Assembly (NCBI GenBank): GCA_035633115.1
Contig: DASQFN010000095.1
Coordinates: forward strand, 1 to 41,996
DNA length: 41,996 nucleotides
Reading direction: 5' to 3'
From: Gemmatimonadaceae bacterium
GTDB taxonomy: Bacteria > Gemmatimonadota > Gemmatimonadetes > Gemmatimonadales > Gemmatimonadaceae
The translations under genes and the position numbers were made by a program. Under the pieces are notes generated by a model, which was not told the origin of the DNA, did no database searches, and worked only from the letters and a program-made list of their open reading frames with translations. This document shows, in pieces, positions 34,186 through 41,996 of the stretch. The stretch's first letter is position 1; every line of letters starts with the position of its first letter.

Positions 34186-34626
34186 ATGTTTAATCGAACG
34201 ACCTGGGCCGCAGCCGCTCTATTCGCGGTCTTGACTGCGTGCAGTCAACGCGCCGTAACGCCGGCCGATTCTGCCACTGGAACGAATCCGCCGGGGTCGA
34301 ACACCGGCGTGCCGGCAAATCAGCAGAGCGACTGGACAGCCATCGAGAAGATCGAGGCCGAGGCGAAGACGCTCGCAAAGACTGCCGGATGCACAGCGAG
34401 TGGCGATTGCAGAGCAGCGCCCGTCGGGTCGCGCGCCTGCGGGGGCCCGCGGTATTACCTGCCGTACTGCGCGAAGACCACCGACTCAGTCGCGCTCTTC
34501 CGCAAGCTCGACGAGGTCGCAAAGGCTGAGCAGGCGTACAACAGGAAGTACAACCTTGCGTCCACGTGTGAGTTCCGGATGCCGCCCACGGTGAACGCGG
34601 TCGGAGGATCGTGCGTGGCACAATAG
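34186..34626 (+). CDS. Cysteine-rich lipoprotein of unknown function
   Basis: 146 aa from ATG 34186, with GGGGAG upstream. A signal peptide ends in the lipobox VLTAC (Cys19). After a Thr/Pro/Asn-rich tether, a helix (IEKIEAEAKTLAKT) leads into a domain with six cysteines in the contexts AGCTASGDCRAAPVGSRACGGPRYYLPYC, then later STCEF and GSCVAQ, likely three disulfides. The central ACGGP.(Y/F)Y pattern recurs, from memory, in uncharacterised lipoproteins of soil and myxobacterial genomes, but no function is known. It is divergent from the fused E1 gene and lies before the Yip1-type gene in the same direction. Confidence 0.83.
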   Translation: MFNRTTWAAAALFAVLTACSQRAVTPADSATGTNPPGSNTGVPANQQSDWTAIEKIEAEAKTLAKTAGCTASGDCRAAPVGSRACGGPRYYLPYCAKTTDSVALFRKLDEVAKAEQAYNRKYNLASTCEFRMPPTVNAVGGSCVAQ

Positions 34627-34643
34627 CCCGGAAGCGTTACCTT

Positions 34644-34684
34644 CTCTGGCGAGTGTGACCCCAAGTCCCCAACCCTCGCCAGAG
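34644..34684 (+). promoter_or_regulatory. Hairpin covering the ribosome-binding site of the Yip1-type gene
   Basis: CTCTGGCGAG (34644-34653) and CTCGCCAGAG (34675-34684) form a perfect 10-bp stem with a 21-nt loop. The right arm includes the AGAGGA ribosome site just before ATG 34691, so folding would hide it. It could also serve as the 3' end of the preceding lipoprotein mRNA. Confidence 0.5.
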
Positions 34685-34690
34685 GACACA

Positions 34691-35251
34691 ATGAATCTCG
34701 TCGCGCGCGCAAAGGCGATTCTGATGACGCCGAAGCAGGAGTGGCCCGTGATCGATGCGGAGCCGCTGAATGTCCGCGAGCTGTTGCTTGGTTATGTGCT
34801 TCCACTCGCCGCGATCGGGCCAATTGCACGGTTCATCGGCGTCTCGGTCTTTGGGCTCGGAGGAATTTTCCGGGTCCCGGTCGGAACTGCGCTTTCACAG
34901 GCGATAGTCGCGTTCGTTCTCGCCGTGATCAGTGTGTTCGTGCTCGCCTGGGTGATCAACGCCCTGGCGCCGCAGTTCGGCGCCACGCAGGACATGAATC
35001 AGGCAATCAAGCTCTCGGCCTACAGTGCAACCGCCGGATGGGTAGCGGGAATCTTCTATATCATCCCGGCACTGTGGATTCTTGCCCTGATTGGCGGACT
35101 CTACAGCCTGTATCTCTTCTGGCTCGGGCTACCGGTGATGATGAAGGTTCCTGCTGAAAAGGCGGTGCCCTACATCGTCGTAATCGTGATCGCGACGATT
35201 GTTTTCTACTGGATCACGGCGTTTATCGCTGGGCGAATGATGTACATGTAA
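34691..35251 (+). CDS. Yip1-domain integral membrane protein
   Basis: 186 aa from ATG 34691 (AGAGGA four bases upstream). The soluble opening NLVARAKAILMTPKQEWPVIDAE is typical of bacterial Yip1-domain proteins, which have this short segment before about five membrane helices (residues about 36-60, 70-95, 115-135, 138-155 and 160-180). No enzymatic residues are seen and the family function in bacteria is unknown. The gene is convergent with nadE. Its translation may be controlled by the hairpin over its ribosome site. Confidence 0.88.
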   Translation: MNLVARAKAILMTPKQEWPVIDAEPLNVRELLLGYVLPLAAIGPIARFIGVSVFGLGGIFRVPVGTALSQAIVAFVLAVISVFVLAWVINALAPQFGATQDMNQAIKLSAYSATAGWVAGIFYIIPALWILALIGGLYSLYLFWLGLPVMMKVPAEKAVPYIVVIVIATIVFYWITAFIAGRMMYM

Positions 35252-35315
35252 GACCCGCAAATGCGAAGCACTGCTCGTGCGCAGCAGCCGCCACAACATT
35301 CCCGCCTTTAGTCGC

Positions 35316-37247
35316 CTAGAAGTCCACCGGTCTGAGGTAGGACTCGCCGATCGCGCTATGGCTGAGCATGGCGACGGTGGGCAGCTTTCGCTTCCAGTGT
35401 GTTCCCGCCAGTCGCCCGCGCACGAGCTCTACTTCCTCGCGGCTGAACCCGTGCGCCTCGATCTCGCTAGGCCCATACCCATGCACGAGCCAGTTGAGGA
35501 TCTCGTCCGCCCGTGCGTAGGTGATCCCGAAATCCTCTTCGTCAGTCTGGCCCTCGATGAGATCAGCCGACGCGGGCTTCGACACGATCACGTCGGGTAC
35601 TCCCAGGTGCCTCGCGAGCGCCCACACCTGTGTCTTGAACAGATCACCCAGCGGATTGATCGGCGGTGAGTCGTCGGCATGCCAGGTGAAGTACCCCAGA
35701 AGGCGCTCGGTCTTGTTGCCAGTCCCTATGGGCAACCCGCGATATTTTGCGGCGAGGTCGAACAGCGCGATCATCCGCGTCCGCGCCATCACATTGCCTC
35801 GCCGGGCGGGATCGGCGTCAGGCTCGCTCGCGAGATAACCGTCCACGGCCGCCGAGATGTCGACAGTTCGCGTTTCGATTCCGAGCGAGTCAATCACCAG
35901 CTGAGCATGCTCGAGGGAATCCTGACTGGAGGTGCGGTAGGGAAGTCGTACTCCAATGACGTTCGATGCGCCGAGCGCGCGGGCCGCGAGAAACGCGGTT
36001 ACAGCTGAATCGACTCCGCCGGAGATTCCAATCACACACTTATCGAAGCGCCGCAGGCGGAATTCTTCTCTCAGAAAAGTTGTGAGCCAATCAGCCGTGA
36101 GCGCGGGATCGATGTCCAGCGATGGCGGGCCGATGATGCTCGGCGGCGCCGCGATAACCTCGACACTCCTATCACTTTTCATCCGCGACGATTCTGCCCG
36201 CTGACGCGACGTCGCCTCTACGGATTCGCCGTCGGAGCTGCCGGCGATTTCCGCCTCCATCTCACGTTTTGCTGTTGGAGAGCCTGTCCCTTCCAGCACC
36301 GGCTCGCTTCCGTTCCTCGAGGCGGGATCGTAGTCCACAGGCACCGGCTCGCTACGCTGGATTTTTCCAATCGTCCTTACCATGTGCGGAAGCATCGTTT
36401 GCAGATCGGTGAGCAGCGGCAGCTCCACGCGCGCTCGCGTGAGATCCGAGGTGTCGAGAGTAGCGATGATGATCGCCTCTTCCCAGAGCGGCGCGCGCAG
36501 CTTCACGTCGCCCTTCGGACCGGCCACCATCGAGCCACCGGCGAACGTCTTTCCACCCTCGGTACCTACGAGCTGCACGAGCGCTACAAAAACGCCGTGC
36601 TCCGAAGCGATGTCACGCGCGAGCCGCTCCCAGCGCTCGAGTGTGCTCGGGCCCGGCCTATCGTCGGTGCGCGGAACGACGCCACGCGCGGGCGAAGCCG
36701 ACGCGATGAAGATCACCTGAGCGCCGTCGAGCGCCGCTATCGTGCCCGACAAGCTGTGCCACGCATCCTCGCAGACAAGCATCGCCGCGCGACCCCACGA
36801 GGTGTCGAACGCGCGAATCTCGAATCCGCGATCCACGAACCGCTCCTCGTCGAACAGCCCGTACGTCGGAAGAAAAACCTTGCGGTGGATGTGACGCACG
36901 ACGGGAGCGTCGCCTCCCAGCGTCACATAGAGAGCGCTATTATAGATTGAGTTGTTCCAAACTTCGTAGAAGCCGAGCCCGACATCCATTGGAGCGAGAG
37001 ACGGAACCGCAGCGCGGTACTGGTCGTCGAGATCGCGGACGAGCGTTCCGGCGGTTACCGCGTGGTCGCGCACGCCGCCCTCGAGGAAATAGCCGCTCAC
37101 CGCGGTCTCGGGGAGGAACGCGACCTGAGGCCGCGGGTTAAGAGCATCGAGCTGCGCGAAAATCTCGCCCAGATGCGCGAGATTCCCGGCGTAGTCTCCC
37201 TTGCGCGGCTTGAACTGCACGATTGCCAGATGGACTGACTGATGCAT
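35316..37247 (-). CDS. nadE: Glutamine-dependent NAD+ synthetase
   Basis: 643 aa from ATG 37247, where the nitrilase-like homology starts (HLAIVQFKPRKGDY); an ATG at 37283 would overlap the next gene. The N-terminal amidase has the Glu-Lys-Cys triad: Glu in FLPETAVSGYF near 47, Lys in HRKVFLPTYG near 121, Cys in LVCEDAWHS near 158. The C-terminal synthetase has the ATP loop GISGGVDSA near 407 and SQDSLEHA, with GTGNKTERLLGYFTWH. It makes NAD+ from deamido-NAD+, ATP and glutamine. Between the domains lies a long charged, Ser/Glu-rich linker (about residues 290-375) not usual in the family. It is divergent from the PBP gene with only 15 bp between start codons. Confidence 0.94.
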   Translation of the reverse strand: MHQSVHLAIVQFKPRKGDYAGNLAHLGEIFAQLDALNPRPQVAFLPETAVSGYFLEGGVRDHAVTAGTLVRDLDDQYRAAVPSLAPMDVGLGFYEVWNNSIYNSALYVTLGGDAPVVRHIHRKVFLPTYGLFDEERFVDRGFEIRAFDTSWGRAAMLVCEDAWHSLSGTIAALDGAQVIFIASASPARGVVPRTDDRPGPSTLERWERLARDIASEHGVFVALVQLVGTEGGKTFAGGSMVAGPKGDVKLRAPLWEEAIIIATLDTSDLTRARVELPLLTDLQTMLPHMVRTIGKIQRSEPVPVDYDPASRNGSEPVLEGTGSPTAKREMEAEIAGSSDGESVEATSRQRAESSRMKSDRSVEVIAAPPSIIGPPSLDIDPALTADWLTTFLREEFRLRRFDKCVIGISGGVDSAVTAFLAARALGASNVIGVRLPYRTSSQDSLEHAQLVIDSLGIETRTVDISAAVDGYLASEPDADPARRGNVMARTRMIALFDLAAKYRGLPIGTGNKTERLLGYFTWHADDSPPINPLGDLFKTQVWALARHLGVPDVIVSKPASADLIEGQTDEEDFGITYARADEILNWLVHGYGPSEIEAHGFSREEVELVRGRLAGTHWKRKLPTVAMLSHSAIGESYLRPVDF

Positions 37248-37262
37248 TACACTGAAGTTGCC

Positions 37263-39281
37263 ATGCCCACTCGGCGCGGGCAACGGGCGCTCTTGCTGGC
37301 GGTCGTTGTGCTCGCTCTCGCGCCTGCTACGTCGCCCGCCCAGTCTCGCGGAACCGAGGCGTGGCGCATCATCCAGCCTCCTCAGTCGTCGCAGATTCTC
37401 GCACGAGACGGCTCGCTGATCGCCGAAATCGGCACTGAGCTTCGCACCAGCGTCTCATTGCGAACGCTGCCGCGCTACGTCCCGCAGGCGTTCATTGCCG
37501 TCGAGGACCGCCGCTTCTACCAGCACGACGGTGTGGACGTGATAGGAATCGCCGGAGCGATCAAAGGCAGGATCCTCGGTGAGCAGAGAGGCGGAGCGAG
37601 CACCATCACGCAGCAGCTCGTCGGCAACATGCATCCCGACCTCGTGGACCGGCGGGAGCAGACTCTGGCCCGCAAGCTCCGTGAGCAGCAGGCCGCCCGC
37701 GAGATGGAGAAGCACTACACGAAAGCTCAGATACTCGAGGCGTATCTCAACCAGATCAATTTCGCGCACGGCTGGTACGGCATCGAGACCGCAGCGCGGC
37801 ACTACTTCGGGAAGAGCGCAGCGCAGCTTTCACTCGCCGAGGCCGCCACGCTCGCAGCGATGCCGAAAGCTCCGGAGAATTACGAGCCGGTGAAATTCCC
37901 TGCGAGAGCAAGAGAGCGCCGCAACACCGTTCTCGCGCTGATGCAGCAGCAGGGATACATCACGCGCGCGCAGGCACAAGCGGCACAGGCGAGCAGAGTC
38001 GTTACCGTCCCGAACTATGGAGTCTCTATTGCGGCGCCGTATTTCGTCGACGTCGTGAAAGTCCAGGCGCGGCGTGCCGGAGTGCCGATCGCAAATGGCG
38101 GTTACCGCGTCTACACGACGCTCGACCCCGTGCTACAGCACGCGGCGGCGCTTTCCCTCACTGAAGGCACGGCAGAGGTAGAAGCAAGATCCGGGTACCG
38201 TCATGCAGCGATGGGAAACGGCAACGGCGATTACCTGCAGGGACTGGTAGTGGCGATAGATCCTGCCACGGGCGATGTCCGCGCGCTCGTCGGCGGACGC
38301 GATTACAGGACGTCGCAGTTCGACCGCGCCGTGGACGGCATGCGGCAGCCGGGCTCCTCATTCAAGCCGATCGTCTACGCCGCCGCTATCGCCGGCAGCA
38401 TTGCTCCGAACGCAATCGTCGGCGACACGGCAATCGCCATCCCGCTTCCGAACGGGACCATCTACCGGCCGGACAATTCCGATCACGAGTACCTGGGCGA
38501 CATCACGCTCCGCGAAGCACTCGCCAAATCCAGGAACGTAGTTGCAGTTCAGCTCGGCCAGACGCTCGGCATGGACTCGGTGATCGCGCTCGCCCGCCGG
38601 ATGGGGATTACGTCGCCGATCGCTCCGTATCCGTCGAGTGCCATTGGCGCGTCAGTGGTTCAGCCGCTCGATCTCGTCGCCGCGTACACGACTTTCGCGA
38701 ACCTCGGGACGCCGGTCGAGCCGCGCTTCATCAATCGCATCGAAGATCGGAGTGGCAAGACCGTCCTGAGCCCGCCCGTGCGAGTGCTTGCGCCTGCACT
38801 CGATCAAGGCGCGGCGTTTGTCGTGCGGGACATGATGCGTGACGTCGTCGAGCGCGGGACGGCGACGTCCATTCGTCGTTATCTGCCGGCGAGCATTCCC
38901 GTAGCCGGCAAGACAGGTACGACGAATGACAACACCGACGTGTGGTTCGTCGGGCTCACACCGGACATCGTTGCGGGAGTATGGCTCGGGTTCGACAAGC
39001 CGAAGACAATCACGGCCGGCGCAGCGGGCGGCTCGCTCGCCGCACCGATCTGGGGAAAAATGTTGTCGCGATACTACGCTCTCACGAAGCGGCCGGCCGA
39101 TTCGTGGACCGTTCCCCCTGGCGTCACACCGGGCGAGCTGGACCGCGTGACCGGTGAGCTGGCGAACGAGGAGACTCCGCCCGATCGCGTTTACACCGAG
39201 TACTTCATTGAGGGAACGGAGCCGATTCCGTTGCGGCCCGAGCTGTTCAAGATCTTTCAGTCGGGGCCCATCATCAGGTAA
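37263..39281 (+). CDS. Class A penicillin-binding protein (PBP1-type transglycosylase/transpeptidase)
   Basis: 672 aa from ATG 37263, giving a basic start and hydrophobic signal/anchor (ALLLAVVVLALAPATSPA). The glycosyltransferase domain has AVEDRRFYQHDGVD (catalytic Glu near 81), GGASTITQQLVGN and the motif ILEAYLNQINFAHGWYGIE. The transpeptidase domain has the nucleophile SSFK near 365, SRN near 430 and KTGTT near 549. It polymerises and cross-links peptidoglycan in the periplasm. The Ala-Pro-Ala region after the anchor could be cleaved as a signal peptide, unlike the usual permanent anchor of this class. It is convergent with lon, with a 6-bp gap. Confidence 0.94.
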   Translation: MPTRRGQRALLLAVVVLALAPATSPAQSRGTEAWRIIQPPQSSQILARDGSLIAEIGTELRTSVSLRTLPRYVPQAFIAVEDRRFYQHDGVDVIGIAGAIKGRILGEQRGGASTITQQLVGNMHPDLVDRREQTLARKLREQQAAREMEKHYTKAQILEAYLNQINFAHGWYGIETAARHYFGKSAAQLSLAEAATLAAMPKAPENYEPVKFPARARERRNTVLALMQQQGYITRAQAQAAQASRVVTVPNYGVSIAAPYFVDVVKVQARRAGVPIANGGYRVYTTLDPVLQHAAALSLTEGTAEVEARSGYRHAAMGNGNGDYLQGLVVAIDPATGDVRALVGGRDYRTSQFDRAVDGMRQPGSSFKPIVYAAAIAGSIAPNAIVGDTAIAIPLPNGTIYRPDNSDHEYLGDITLREALAKSRNVVAVQLGQTLGMDSVIALARRMGITSPIAPYPSSAIGASVVQPLDLVAAYTTFANLGTPVEPRFINRIEDRSGKTVLSPPVRVLAPALDQGAAFVVRDMMRDVVERGTATSIRRYLPASIPVAGKTGTTNDNTDVWFVGLTPDIVAGVWLGFDKPKTITAGAAGGSLAAPIWGKMLSRYYALTKRPADSWTVPPGVTPGELDRVTGELANEETPPDRVYTEYFIEGTEPIPLRPELFKIFQSGPIIR

Positions 39282-39287
39282 CGGGTC

Positions 39288-41846
39288 TCAGGCTGCGCCG
39301 GCGATCTCGAGTGGCTTGACCGGCGCAACAGCTTCCGCCGGCACAAGAGCAACCTCGAGCACCTCTCGCAGCGTCTCCACCGGATGGAAGCTGAGAACGT
39401 TCCTCACTTCCTCCGGCACGTCCTCGATATCCGCCTCGTTCGCCTTCGGGATGATGATCGTCTTGATGCCGGCCCGGTGTGCCCCGAGCACTTTCTCCTT
39501 CAATCCGCCAATCGGCAGCACGCGACCGCGAAGCGTGATCTCTCCTGTCATCGCGACGTCTCCGCGCACGGGACGCTCGGACATCTCTGACACAAGCGCC
39601 GTCGCGATTGCAATTCCCGCCGATGGACCATCCTTTGGAATGGCACCAGCCGGCACGTGAATGTGCGCCTCGATTGCGCCGAGCCGGTCCTTTGGAATTC
39701 CCAGAACGGACGCGTTGTTCGTTGCATACGTGAACGCAGCGCGGGCCGATTCCTTCATCACGTCACCGAGCTGGCCGGTGAGAATCAGTGACACGGCGCC
39801 GCCGGGGCCCATCTGCTCGTTGTCGGTTGCGTGGTTGCCGTAGTACCGTCGTATTGACGCCTCGACGAACATGATGTCGCCACCCATCGGCGTGTAGTAC
39901 ATGCCGGTTGCAATTCCCACCTCCGGCTCCTGCTGTGCTCGCTCGGGATGGACCTTCGGCCGGCCGAGGAGCTCACGCACCTCGTCGGCAGTGATCGTCT
40001 CATCTACGATCGCTCCAGTCTCACCGCCTGCAATTTTGCGCGCCATCTTCCGCGCCACGGCGCCGAGCTGACGCTCGAGCTGCCGAACGCCGCTCTCGCG
40101 CGTGTAGTTCGAGACTACGCTCATCACCGCTTCGTCGGTGAAAGCTATGCCCTTGCCCGCGAGCCCCGACTCCTCGAGCTGGCGTGGAATCAGATACTTC
40201 TTCGCGATCTCAGCCTTCTCTTTTTCCGTGTATCCGGCGAAGTCGACCACTTCCATGCGGTCGAGCAACGGACCGGGAATGTTCTGGACAAAGTTGCCGG
40301 TCGCGATGAAGAGAACCTCGCTCAGGTCGAATGGCACGCCGAGGTAATGATCGGTGAACGTGTCGTTCTGCGCGGGATCGAGAACTTCGAGCAGCGCGGA
40401 CGAAGGATCGCCCTGGAACGAGACGCCGAGCTTGTCGACTTCGTCGAGCAGGAATACCGGATTCTTCGTCCCCGCCTGCTTCATTCCCTGAATGATGCGG
40501 CCCGGCATCGCACCGACATAGGTCCGCCGGTGGCCACGGATGTCCGCCTCGTCACGTGCGCCGCCGAGCGAGACGCGGACGTACTCGCGTCCCAGCGCGC
40601 GGGCGATGGACTTGGCGATCGAGGTCTTTCCGACTCCCGGGGGTCCGATGAAGATAAGAATCGGCCCCTTCGCCATTGCCCGGGCCTTCGCTTCCTTCTT
40701 GTCGGTGATGGTCCGGTCCTCATCGTCGCCGATGGCGAGCGACGGCGTCGCTTCGTCTTTCTCGGGGCGAAGCTTTGACACCGGAAGCTCTCCCTGACTC
40801 TCGACCTCCTCGGCGAGCTGCTGCGCACGAAGCTGGCGCACCGCCAGGAATTCGAGCACGCGATCCTTCACGTCCGTGAGCCCGTAGTGGTCTTCGTCGA
40901 GCACCTGGGCCGCGTGATTGAGATCGAGCTGATCGTCCGATCGGTTGTTCCACGGCAGCTCGGAGATCCACTCGAGATACGTGCGGATGACCTGCGCTTC
41001 CATGGACTCCCGTCCCGCGCGCTCGAGCCGGCCCAGCTCGCGCTCCACCTCGGCGCGCGCCTCCTTCGGCAGATCGAGCGCGTTCAGCTTGTCACGAAGA
41101 TCGGTGAGCTCTTTCGACTGGTCGTCGTCGCCGAGCTCCTTTTGAATCGCCTTCATCTGCTCCCGGAGGTACATCTCGCGCTGTCGCTCCCCGAGCTCTT
41201 CCTGTACCTGCGATTTGATTTCTTCCTGCGCCTCGAGCAGCCCGACCTGCCGCTGGACGTGGACGAGCACGCGCCGCAGGCGCTCCTCGACGCTAAGCGT
41301 CTCCAGCAATCCCTGCTTTTCCGGAACCGGCAGCTCTATGTAGCCGGCGACCAGATCGGCGAACTTACCCGGCTCGGTGACTGCATCGAGCACCTGATGG
41401 ACGACTTCCTCGGGAAGCCCGCGGCGTTCGCCCAGCTCTGCGGCTCGCTCACGGGTCTCCTTCTGCAGAGCTGTGAATGCCGGATCGTTCTCGTCCACCG
41501 GATTCATCTCTTCCGCGGGCACGACGACGGCGGACAGATAGCCCTCGGTTGTCGAGTACTGCAATGCGGTCGCCCGCTGCTCACCCTGCAGCAGGAGCTG
41601 CACACCGCCAAGGCCGCGCTGGATCTGTCCGATGCGCGCAACGACGCCCATCGAGTAGAGAATGTCGGCGCTGGGCTCATCGGTGTTGTCGCGCTGGGCG
41701 ACGGCGAAAACGAGCCTGTCACCCTTGAGCGCGGACTCGATTGCGCGAAGAGTGCCCGGGCGTCCGGCGGCGATAGGCGCCGTCAGCCCAGGGAAGATTA
41801 CTGTTCCGCGAAGTGGCAGAACTGGTATAGTTTGACGCTGTCCCAT
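39288..41846 (-). CDS. lon: ATP-dependent Lon protease with insertion before the Walker A motif
   Basis: 852 aa. The N-terminal substrate-binding domain (IPVLPLRGTVIFPGLTAPI) and coiled coil (ERQREMYLREQMKAIQKELG) precede the AAA+ module with Walker A GPPGVGKTS near 400 and Walker B FLLDEVDK. The protease domain carries the Ser in KDGPSAG near 739 and Lys in GGLKEKVLGAHRAG. In common Lon proteins the segment LAVR.L is followed within about 8 residues by GPIL..(G/A)PPGVGKTS. Here about 40 extra residues intervene, acidic then Lys-rich, with EVESQGELPVSKLRPEKDE and DKKEAKARAMAK. The protein degrades misfolded and regulatory proteins in the cytosol. The gene ends a convergent pair with the PBP gene. 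Confidence 0.95.
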   Translation of the reverse strand: MGQRQTIPVLPLRGTVIFPGLTAPIAAGRPGTLRAIESALKGDRLVFAVAQRDNTDEPSADILYSMGVVARIGQIQRGLGGVQLLLQGEQRATALQYSTTEGYLSAVVVPAEEMNPVDENDPAFTALQKETRERAAELGERRGLPEEVVHQVLDAVTEPGKFADLVAGYIELPVPEKQGLLETLSVEERLRRVLVHVQRQVGLLEAQEEIKSQVQEELGERQREMYLREQMKAIQKELGDDDQSKELTDLRDKLNALDLPKEARAEVERELGRLERAGRESMEAQVIRTYLEWISELPWNNRSDDQLDLNHAAQVLDEDHYGLTDVKDRVLEFLAVRQLRAQQLAEEVESQGELPVSKLRPEKDEATPSLAIGDDEDRTITDKKEAKARAMAKGPILIFIGPPGVGKTSIAKSIARALGREYVRVSLGGARDEADIRGHRRTYVGAMPGRIIQGMKQAGTKNPVFLLDEVDKLGVSFQGDPSSALLEVLDPAQNDTFTDHYLGVPFDLSEVLFIATGNFVQNIPGPLLDRMEVVDFAGYTEKEKAEIAKKYLIPRQLEESGLAGKGIAFTDEAVMSVVSNYTRESGVRQLERQLGAVARKMARKIAGGETGAIVDETITADEVRELLGRPKVHPERAQQEPEVGIATGMYYTPMGGDIMFVEASIRRYYGNHATDNEQMGPGGAVSLILTGQLGDVMKESARAAFTYATNNASVLGIPKDRLGAIEAHIHVPAGAIPKDGPSAGIAIATALVSEMSERPVRGDVAMTGEITLRGRVLPIGGLKEKVLGAHRAGIKTIIIPKANEADIEDVPEEVRNVLSFHPVETLREVLEVALVPAEAVAPVKPLEIAGAA

Positions 41847-41900
41847 GAATTCTTCCGTAGTGATAAACGAGTACTACTATTAGGGACGCCGTATACTGCA

Positions 41901-41916
41901 TCTTTCGAGCGAAAGA
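41901..41916. promoter_or_regulatory. Perfect palindrome in the lon promoter region
   Basis: TCTTTCGAGCGAAAGA is a 7+2+7 palindrome 54 bp before the lon start. A possible -10 (TATACG, minus strand 41895-41890) lies just downstream of it and the palindrome overlaps where a -35 box would sit. It does not match the CIRCE or HAIR heat-shock operators. A repressor site is plausible. The remaining 41917-41996 shows no gene beyond a possible ATG at 41973 with eight codons to the window edge. Confidence 0.35.
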
Positions 41917-41996
41917 ATTACGCCAGGGGGGCATGATTCGCAAATGATGTCTGCCTGGATGACTCCCGTGTTATGCCATTAAGACCCGACGACGAG

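Noticed and set aside
40887-41936. A 349-codon open frame on the plus strand across the lon N-terminus
   Set aside because: It is antisense to well-conserved Lon sequence and has no recognisable motif.
41973-41996. Start of a plus-strand gene (ATG with eight codons to the edge)
   Set aside because: Too short to judge, with no ribosome-binding site upstream.

Overview
This is a GC-rich, gene-dense bacterial chromosome segment. The predicted lipoproteins with LAAC-type lipoboxes, OmpA-family protein, fused branched-chain 2-oxoacid dehydrogenase E1, transmembrane Ser/Thr kinase with an extracytoplasmic helical tail, DUF4112 and TerC proteins, and the low density of strong Shine-Dalgarno sites suggest a diderm soil-type heterotroph. 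Gemmatimonadota is the best guess. That is an inference from gene content, because no rRNA or tRNA gene is present. No prophage, CRISPR array or complete transposon was seen.

Layout. 0-7.3 kb: a Ser/Thr kinase cut by the window edge, then an accessory and decaying zone. It holds two lipoprotein genes sharing one N-terminal module (one with a seven-repeat RCC1 propeller, one with PPC-like sandwiches), an intact nucleoside deaminase and a paralogue gutted by an internal deletion, two fragments of a luciferase-like monooxygenase, and an amicyanin-like cupredoxin lipoprotein. 7.4-12.1 kb: a phosphodiesterase/phosphatase, a LOG-family nucleotide hydrolase, a GreA-type factor behind a strong intrinsic terminator, and glpD. 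12.1-19.6 kb: a tightly coupled operon fadI-fadJ-M14 peptidase-proline dehydrogenase-small protein-rsgA, mostly catabolism of fatty acids and amino acids. 19.6-20.6 kb: a four-helix-bundle (S23/IVP-type) gene cradled between two inverted arrays of 19-20 bp repeats. 20.6-24.2 kb: a minus-strand operon (sulfurtransferase, OsmC, esterase) divergent from two tandem thioredoxin-fold 2Fe-2S ferredoxins, followed by a 171-nt long-range palindrome that may be a structured RNA.

24.2-30 kb: small stress-type proteins, TerC, a degenerate repeat array, an exported DUF4412-like protein, DUF4112, a pseudogene with an internal deletion, and an EthD-DEAD-box helicase pair. 30-42 kb: OmpA-family protein with Met/Ala repeats, fused E1 alpha/beta, a Cys-rich lipoprotein, a Yip1-type membrane protein, glutamine-dependent NAD synthetase divergent from a class A penicillin-binding protein, and Lon protease with an unusual insertion before its Walker A motif.

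The strongest candidates for something undescribed are the four-helix-bundle gene with its ordered inverted arrays (19817-20611) and the palindromic, probably transcribed element at 23987-24157. Much of the rest is ordinary housekeeping, with several recent or old gene losses visible as fragments.
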